Source: Perognathus longimembris pacificus
Lineage: Eukaryota; Chordata; Mammalia; Rodentia; Heteromyidae
Reading direction: 5' to 3'
Assembly (NCBI RefSeq): GCF_023159225.1
Contig: NC_063166.1
Coordinates: forward strand, 73,100,575-73,164,574
DNA: 64,000 nt
Shown: positions 57,920-64,000 of the stretch, in pieces
How the letters are laid out: every line of letters starts with the position of its first letter
How positions within the stretch are numbered: the first letter of the stretch is position 1
Program-made: the position numbers and the translations under genes
The notes under the pieces: generated by a model
Seen by the model: the letters and a program-made list of their open reading frames with translations, nothing else
The model's database searches: none
Told to the model about the DNA's origin: nothing

Positions 57920-58240
57920 GACTGGGCACAGTGGCACATACCTATAATTCCTGTTCTTAAGAAATGTAGGTAGGAAGATCACAATACGAAGTCAGTCCAG
58001 ACAAAACAAGCTGGAAATGGTGGCGCACACCTGTAATCTCCGCTACATGGGAGATACAGGTAGGAAGAATGTAGTCCAACGCCAATTGCAGGTAAAAAAC
58101 ATAAGACCATATCCCCCAAAATAACTAAAAGTAAAAGAGGGCTAGGGGCATGGCTCTGGTGGCAATGTACCTGCCAAGTAAGTGTGAAGCTCTGAATTCA
58201 AACCCCATTACTGTCAAAAAATAAAAGTAACAATAAAAAT
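57920..58240 (+). mobile_element. Composite SINE: two B1-like units plus tRNA-like unit
   Basis: Unit 1 is ggactgggcacagtggcaca (57919 on). Unit 2 is ctggaaatggtggcgcacac, ctgtaatctccgctacatgg (58012 on). Unit 3 is ggctaggggcatggctctgg (A box) and aattcaaaccccattactgt (B box) at 58140-58215, then an A-rich tail. The third unit differs from the Geo-like module in sequence and box spacing. Confidence 0.7.
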
Positions 58241-58245
58241 AAAAA

Positions 58246-58630
58246 AAGAATAAAGGAAGAGAGAGAGAAGGAAGGGAGGGAGAGAGGAAGAGAGGAAGGA
58301 AAGAAGGCTGGAAAAGAAGAAGGGAGGAAGAGATGAAAGGAGGAAGGAAGGAAGGAAGGAAGGAAGGAAGGAAGGAAGGAAGGAAGGAAGGAAGGAAGGA
58401 AGGAAGGAGGGAGGGGGGGAGGGAGGGGGGAGGGAGGGAGGAAGGGAGGGAGGGAAAGAAGGAAGGAAGGAAGGAAGGAAGGAAGGAAGGAAGGAAGGAA
58501 GGAAGGAAGGAAGGAAGGAAGGAAGGAAGGAAAGAAGGAAGGAAGGAAGGAAGGGGAAGGGAGGGAGGGAAGGAGGGAAGGAAGGAAGGAAGGAAGGAAG
58601 GAAGGAAGGAAGAAAGGAAGGAAGGAAGGC
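58246..58630. repeat. Long (GGAA)n/(GGGA)n polypurine array
   Basis: About 385 bp of almost pure purine: GGAA blocks separated by GGGA/GGGGGA blocks (58401-58460, 58551-58580). It is the largest such array in the window and follows the A-rich tail of the composite SINE. Confidence 0.95.
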
Positions 58631-59624
58631 CCACTTGTATTTGTGTTAATGAATAGATGAGTAACATTAAGATGCAGAGATGAAGGAAGTGATCAAACTT
58701 TGCTCTCATCAGACCACACTGAAAATATCTCTCTGTCTTCAATTCTATGATAGGGTGATCATTGTGCTGAAAACTGAAAGGATATGTCCCAGCCATCCCA
58801 GGGGACCTTATGGAATAGTCACGGACAGGAGAAGAAGGTTTATAAGGAGGTTTATTAGTGGAGCCATTTCTCCCACAGGAGAGAGAGCAACATGGCAGCT
58901 GGCTTCTGCACCTTATCCAGGTGATAGCTTCTCTGGGGCTAGAGGGGAAGTAGGTAGGTTTTAATGGTGAGTGGGATTGGCCCATTATTCCAGGGCAGGG
59001 AGTTTAGGTATGGATGGATCTGGGGGCTAATGGGAGGAGTTGAGGACCTGAGGTAGGGGAAATGCTAACAAAAACTATGCTAGACTGTTAGATGAGATAC
59101 ATGTTCTAGGACAGCAGGTGACACCATATTCAAGTGTCCTGGTCCCCTAGAGCCCTGGAAGTGAGCAGGAGCAAACCTCTGCTAGACATCAAAAGAAGCC
59201 AAAGACAGCATGTTATGGATTCAGGTCTTTGACCTGAAGGCAGTGGGAAGCTACCCACAGAGTGAAGCAATTAATAGCATGCTACCATTTTTAAAAGTTC
59301 ATTCTAGAGGTAGGCCTGAGACTATCTATCTTCATTTACTCTGTTTCCTTTGTATGTATTTTTGGTTTATGATGCAAAATTTTCTAATTTTTTGCTATTG
59401 AAATAAAACATTTTAGTTCCCTACATTTTCTACTTGATTGTGGTTGACACTTTGGATAATTTTTGTGCATTTATTCCCTACCTGGCTACTTTTAAAAGTT
59501 CCTTTTTGTGATTCCCAATAAGTTGTCAATTCTTATAAGTTGTCTAGGATACAAACCAAATCTGGCAATTTTATGAATTCCAAGTACTTGTTTCATTCCT
59601 TTTCACTAGAATTTCTAAAACAGA
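58631..59624. other. Intergenic, possibly containing an unrecognised LTR
   Basis: 58800-59000 has words common in retroviral-type LTR DNA (ggaggtttattagtgg, ggagagagagcaacatggca), but no ends or duplication can be fixed, so I leave it unassigned. Confidence 0.3.
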
Positions 59625-59738
59625 TTCTCAAGTAGGGTTGACTTTCTACCTTAGATAATGTCTTTCTACCTCCAACAATGTCTGGAGATATTTTTGGTTA
59701 CCACAGCTGGGGAAAAGTGACTGACATCTAAGAAAGGG
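59625..59738 (-). mobile_element. MER20-like DNA transposon fragment
   Basis: aacaatgtctggagatattt and ttggttaccacagctgggg is the inverted MER20 end signature. Confidence 0.5.
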
Positions 59739-59847
59739 ACTTTCCTTATTTCACTAAAACCATCTTTTGCATTTTATCATTATGTATGGACTTCACTATT
59801 GGTTTAAAGGAGAAATTTTGTGGAGTAAAAAGTCTAAAGTAAGATTT

Positions 59848-59850
<3 letters not shown>

Positions 59851-59900
<50 letters not shown>
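59851..59900. repeat. (GT)n, tail of an inverted SINE
   Basis: 25 GT units. On the minus strand it is the (CA)n tail of the SINE at 59901-60125. Confidence 0.95.
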
Positions 59901-59901
<1 letters not shown>

Positions 59902-60125
59902 AGTAATGGGGCTTGAACTGAAGCTCGAGCACTATCCCTGAGCTCTTTTTGCTCAAGGCTAGTGCTCCACCACGTTGAGCCACAGCTCCACTTCCTGTTT
60001 TCTGGTGGTTAATTGCAAATAAGAATCTCACAGACTTTCCTGCCCAGGTTGGGTTGGAACCATGATCCTCAGATCTCATCCTCCTGAGTAGCTAGGAATA
60101 CAGGCATGAGACACCAGTGCCTGAC
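59901..60125 (-). mobile_element. B1-like/Geo-like dimeric SINE
   Basis: Inverted Geo half (atggggcttgaactgaagct, ttgctcaaggctagtgctcc), then the middle (gtggttaattgcaaataaga), then the inverted head (gatctcatcctcctgagtag, gagacaccagtgcctgact). Confidence 0.85.
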
Positions 60126-60229
60126 TTAAACTAAGTTTTATCAAGTCAGCAATAGACATGGAGTCTTAGCAAATTCATGTACAGTCTTGGTCATGATGGT
60201 AATATTGCCTTTTGTGGTTGTTGTCCTAT

Positions 60230-60391
60230 ATTGATTTGCTCAAGCTATGTCTCCATTCCTGCTCTTTGCTGGACATGTTGGAGATAATGGTTAGCAAATC
60301 TTTCTATCCAGGCTGGCTTCAAATCACAATCCTCCAGTTCTCAGCTGTCTGAGTAGCTGTGTTTACAGGTGCAAGCCACCAGTGACCAGCT
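60230..60391 (-). mobile_element. Old B1-like SINE with target-site duplication
   Basis: ccaggctggcttcaaatcac, gttctcagctgtctgagtag, gtgcaagccaccagtgacca. The Geo half is largely lost. ttgtcctat flanks it at 60221-60229 and 60394-60402. Confidence 0.65.
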
Positions 60392-60479
60392 ATTTGTCCT
60401 ATTTTAACACCGTAATAATTGACTTCTTGGTTCCACTGACTTTACTTGAGAAAATTATTGACCATTGTTAAATAAACAT

Positions 60480-61130
60480 GTCCCTGCTGCTTCCCCCCTC
60501 TGTAGCACGCCAGAAGGAATTGCCCATGTGCGAAGCAGCTTGATTACAAATCAATGCCAGCAATTTGGAGTGTCTGCCCTTGTGACTTTGTGGAGGGACT
60601 CACGTAGGAGCCACTGCTTGTTTGCCCTGAGTTATCCTAGCTAAATACCAGAATACCAGGAACGTTTCACTGCCCTCGCGGTTCTAAAGAATGATTGCTA
60701 ACTTCCTTTAGGCCTCTCAGGGTTCATAGTCCCCAAACACCACTATCTCACAGAACACAGAGATGAACTATACTAGGACAGAGATTCTCAAATACGCCCT
60801 CCAAACTGAGAAGCAAGTCACGCAGGTATTTTCACATGACACAGTAACAGACAGGAATTTGACCTTTTAATAGAGACTTGCTAATATTAAGCACTCCTGG
60901 TAGTCCCGAAATAATCCGGAGCTCACACAATGCTACTCACGATTAGACCCAATTTCTGTATTTTTGTCACACCATCTAAAGGAAAACTTGACCTCCCCTT
61001 TTCTGCCTTTGCGTAATTTTGCTTTCCATCTTCTGTTCTAAAGCAGTTTAGCATGACATTAAAAAGTTTCTGCTTATAAAGCAGAAAAGAGGAACGGATG
61101 AAATCACCTAAGTCTGCTGATGAACTTACC
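60480..61130. promoter_or_regulatory. Candidate conserved element
   Basis: A 650-bp repeat-free block with scattered CpGs and words such as cttgattacaaatcaatgcc (homeodomain/SOX-like). It stands out between SINE-rich neighbours. Confidence 0.3.
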
Positions 61131-61415
61131 TTTCTTTAAAAAACTCTCTTTAGGAATTTAATAAACTTTTTTTCATTTTTCATGTTTTATAGCTGTATTT
61201 TGACCACCTTCCAGTTGTGCAAGGGGTTTTATTGATATCACTAGAACTTTTCTCGGGTTTGGTTACCAGTTTTATGTCCTTGTAGTTTCTAAATTACTCA
61301 TTTATTTTGTTTCTTGGGTTTTGTCATTAGTTTACTTTTTTTGCCATTCCTAAATTATTTCTCTCTTTTGTCTTTGAATAACACTTTTCGCTTATTTTCA
61401 AAAAGACATTTCCAA
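61131..61415. other. Intergenic, T-rich
   Basis: I see nothing recognisable beyond T-rich composition. Confidence 0.35.
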
Positions 61416-61645
61416 GATGGGTTTTGATGGCTAACACCTGTAATCTTAGCTATTCAGGAGGCTGAGATCTGAGGATCAATGTTTGAAGCAAGCCCAGAGA
61501 GAAAAGTCTGTAGGGTTCTTTCCCCCCAATTAACCACCAAAAAGCTGGAAATGGAGGTGAGGCTCAGTAGTAGAGCAGTAGCCTTGAGTGAAAAAGATAA
61601 GGGAGAGTGCCCAGGCCCTGAGTTCAAGCCCAGTACCAGAAAACA
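61416..61645 (+). mobile_element. B1-like/Geo-like dimeric SINE
   Basis: gatggctaacacctgtaatc, ttcaggaggctgagatctga, accaccaaaaagctggaaat, then gaggctcagtagtagagcag and gagttcaagcccagtaccag. Confidence 0.85.
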
Positions 61646-62779
61646 ACATGCATTTCCCCTAATTTCTGTTAGTTTTATTTCTTTGATTTTTTCACTGTTT
61701 TAATAGTTCTTTAGCTTAAGGAAATGCATTTGACTTTGACTAAAGCTCTAGAAATATTCCATTCATTTTTTTAAATAATGCCCTCATTTCTTTTATCTAA
61801 ATAGCCCATAACTGCTAGTTTAGGTTCTTTCTAAACCAAAAGTATTGGTTTCTTTCCATTAATTAAAGTTTTCCCTCTAATACTTTCTTAGTTCCTAGTT
61901 TTATTGTATTGTGTTCACAGAATTAGACATATGGCTTGCATTTGGAGGAAGTTATTAGTACTTTTTTATCTGGCAAACGTAGGAGCAATTTGTCTTAATA
62001 TGCCAGGATTTCTTAAGAAGATATTCGTGCAGAACATAGTCTCTACTTTGTATAGAATTATTTGACAGGGTATAAGAAACAATTAGAACTTACATTTAAT
62101 ATTTAGTTTTAATTTGTGCCCTCTAGCCTTTATTTTTATATATTTCCATATTTTATACGGCATTCGAGAAGATGAGTATTAATAGTATGCACATATTTGG
62201 AATATATTCTCTGGAAGGTTTTAAGCATAAAGGTGCATAGCAAATGGATACAGATATAATCAGTTCAAAAAACACAAGTTCAGTATTTTAGTGGTTTGTG
62301 CAATTAACAAGTACAGTTATGCTGAAACTATGTGCTCACAAATGTTTTACATTTTTTTTTACATTCACAAGTTTGGAGGTAAAACGTATTATCAATAGCA
62401 ATAATTTTCTAAAGTGGCATAGGGGTTTTGTTTAGTAGAATTCAAAGAAAGGTAAGGAAAATAACTTGGATTTCTGATCTGGGCTGGGGTGGGGGGCTGC
62501 TAGCCTGAAAAGAACACGTAAAACTCAAGGAGGTCAGACTCTACTTTCCAGGCTCACCTCCTCTATGGGCAGCATAGGCTTGTGGAGAAAAAATTAAAAT
62601 TAAAAGTGAGGAGCTGGACGGGGCAGGACAGTAAGCTACATGGCTCTTCCATGGAACGCATCCGGAGTCTTTCATAGAGTTACTCAGCCCATACATACTT
62701 GGGGTAAGTGGATTTTCATGGGGCCTGTGCCCAAACCACACAGATCTAGGGTAAGGAAGTCAAGAGAGGCAGGAAGAGA
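61646..62779. other. Intergenic, AT-rich
   Basis: No gene recognised. The AT-rich sequence at 61660-62170 may be an ancient LINE remnant, but I cannot support it. Confidence 0.35.
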
Positions 62780-62943
62780 GCCAGGCATCAATAGCTCCCA
62801 CCTGTAATGCTCAGGAAACTGAGATCTGAGGATCGTGGTTCAAAGCCAGGCCAGGCAAACAATTCTGTGAGGCTTTTATCTCCAATAAACTTGAGTCAGA
62901 AAAATCTGGAAGTGGTGCTGTGCTCAAGTGGTGGAGCTCTAGA
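62780..62943 (+). mobile_element. B1-like/Geo-like SINE, 3'-truncated
   Basis: gccaggcatcaatagctccc, gagatctgaggatcgtggtt, aaatctggaagtggtgctgt and gctcaagtggtggagctcta. It stops inside the Geo-like half, right after the A box, with no tail. Confidence 0.8.
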
Positions 62944-63279
62944 AGAGATGGGGAAATGGGTCAGAGAGCATTTCCCTACTCTCACATATTGAAGTGGGAA
63001 GGAACCAGAAAAATGGTGTCTAAGTCTCTAAGGATCAAGCTTCCATGTCAGCTAGGGAAAACTAAAGTTATTCAACACATAGTAATGTCTATTAACATTT
63101 TATCTTCAAGATCTACATCAAATTCCTCTGCAAATACTGTGGTTCATTGCTTTCCCCTCTATTCTCACACTGTTAATTCTGTAAACTTGAATGTTTTGTA
63201 TTGTATTAGCACATCAACATGGGTGACTATAGCTGAGTGCACACTACATTCTTCTGATTCCCCCAACTTCCCTCTTTAA
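62944..63279. other. Intergenic
   Basis: I see nothing recognisable in this stretch. Confidence 0.4.
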
Positions 63280-63610
63280 CTGAGATAAGGGACTCACTTC
63301 TCTGCTCAGATTATAGTACTGCTGTAGAGGTGTTCAATAAAACACCTCACCAAAGGCTTCCTAATGGCCCTTTTAAAATTGTCACATGTCTAGCTCCCTA
63401 TCCTTTCTCAGTTCTGTTCACCTTCCTAGCATGAGTCACCACCAGAAATGCTATTATTTATTTGTTCATTTTGTTTGTCATCTACTACCCCCAGCACATC
63501 AGGTCCGTGAAGGCAGGGCTTTCTCTCTGTTCCATTCATTACTGTATCTAGTTGTGCATTTGCACACAGAAGGTGCTTGTCCAGCATTTGTTGAATGTGT
63601 GGAATAACAA
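63280..63610 (+). mobile_element. L2 LINE 3' end
   Basis: tatttatttgttcattttgt, ggtccgtgaaggcagggctt, ttccattcattactgtatct, cagaaggtgcttgtccagca, then tttgttgaatgtgtggaata is the L2 3' order. Confidence 0.75.
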
Positions 63611-63778
63611 ATGCATGAACTTTATACACAGAAGATCAAACTGCTTTCAGACTTCACTACAATTCTGAAAGCCAAGAGATAGTCTATGGGGTTTTTGAGA
63701 TGAAAAAGTTATGACTCCAAAATTCGCAATCAAGTTTTAAAGGCAAAAGAAAGATCAAAATAAGTGAACCTTTGGGTG

Positions 63779-63894
63779 TTTTTTTTTTTTTTTTTTAATC
63801 CTGGTACTGGGGCTTGAGCTCAGGACCTGGGCACTATCCCTTAATTTTTTTCACTCAAGGCTAGTACTCTACCACTTAAGCTATGGCTTTTGGG

Positions 63895-63938
<44 letters not shown>

Positions 63939-64000
63939 CGATAAGAGTCTCATGGACCATGGACTTTCCTACCTCAGCTGGCTTTGAACTACTATCTTCA
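63779..64000 (-). mobile_element. B1-like/Geo-like SINE, cut by the window end, with internal (GT)n
   Basis: T19 or so, then tggtactggggcttgagctc and caaggctagtactctaccac (inverted Geo half). A (GT)n at 63897-63937 follows, then gataagagtctcatggacc and the inverted B1-like part ggctggctttgaactactat running off the window. Confidence 0.85.
63897..63937. repeat. (GT)n inside a SINE
   Basis: About 20 GT units between the Geo-like and B1-like halves, at the module junction instead of the tail. Confidence 0.95.

Noticed and set aside
58125..58985. 286-codon minus-strand open frame with (PSFL)n
   Set aside because: A translation of a SINE plus polypurine array. The repeat codons come from TTCC units.
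58800..59000. Retroviral LTR
   Set aside because: Some LTR-like words, but no TG...CA ends, no duplication and no primer-binding site could be placed.

Overview
The window is nuclear DNA from a mammal, most likely a rodent of the Geomyoidea group (kangaroo rats, pocket mice, pocket gophers). The evidence is the repeat content. Several young, poly-A-tailed SINEs have an ID-like (tRNA-Ala-derived) left half joined to a right half whose layout matches the dimeric SINE IDL-Geo, reported as restricted to Geomyoidea. Mammal-wide fossils (MIR, L2, MER5, MER20, MaLR LTRs) and many (CA)n and (GGAA)n tracts also fit a mammal. The species assignment is inference.

I can support only one protein-coding gene. 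This is MAFB, on the minus strand, intronless, 323 codons (16946-17917). Its 3' UTR runs down to about 14.9 kb and ends near a cluster of ATTAAA signals. Its 5' UTR runs up to a TATA-like box at 18344-18350. Upstream of that lie an inverted CCAAT box, GC boxes and a 12-bp palindrome made of two everted MARE half-sites at 18474-18485, a plausible autoregulatory site. The gene sits in a CpG island of about 16.4-19.6 kb. A second, gene-less CpG island at about 12.3-13.5 kb abuts a 155-bp GGAA microsatellite and carries two good plus-strand splice-donor matches. It is the best candidate here for an unannotated noncoding transcript.

Layout: 0-12.2 kb is 3' flank with old repeats and microsatellites. 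12.2-13.5 kb holds the orphan CpG island. 14.9-18.5 kb holds MAFB and its promoter. 18.5-64 kb is the gene-free 5' flank, expected to carry long-range MAFB control elements. In that flank, several repeat-free blocks rich in AT homeodomain-like, GATA-like and MARE/AP-1-like motifs look like conserved noncoding elements (near 20.1, 28.2, 34.2, 34.8, 41.0, 42.3, 43.0, 48.0, 48.9 and 60.8 kb). They are interspersed with about 20 SINE copies or fragments.

The most unusual structural theme is modular SINEs. One right-hand module (Geo-like, with recognisable pol III A and B boxes) occurs behind two different left-hand modules, ID-like or B1/7SL-like. The B1-like version repeatedly ends in or contains long (CA)n, which explains many of the window's dinucleotide microsatellites. 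I found no tRNA, rRNA, CRISPR or bacterial-type system, and no convincing second coding gene. The other long open frames come from purine or pyrimidine microsatellites, CpG-rich DNA or SINEs.
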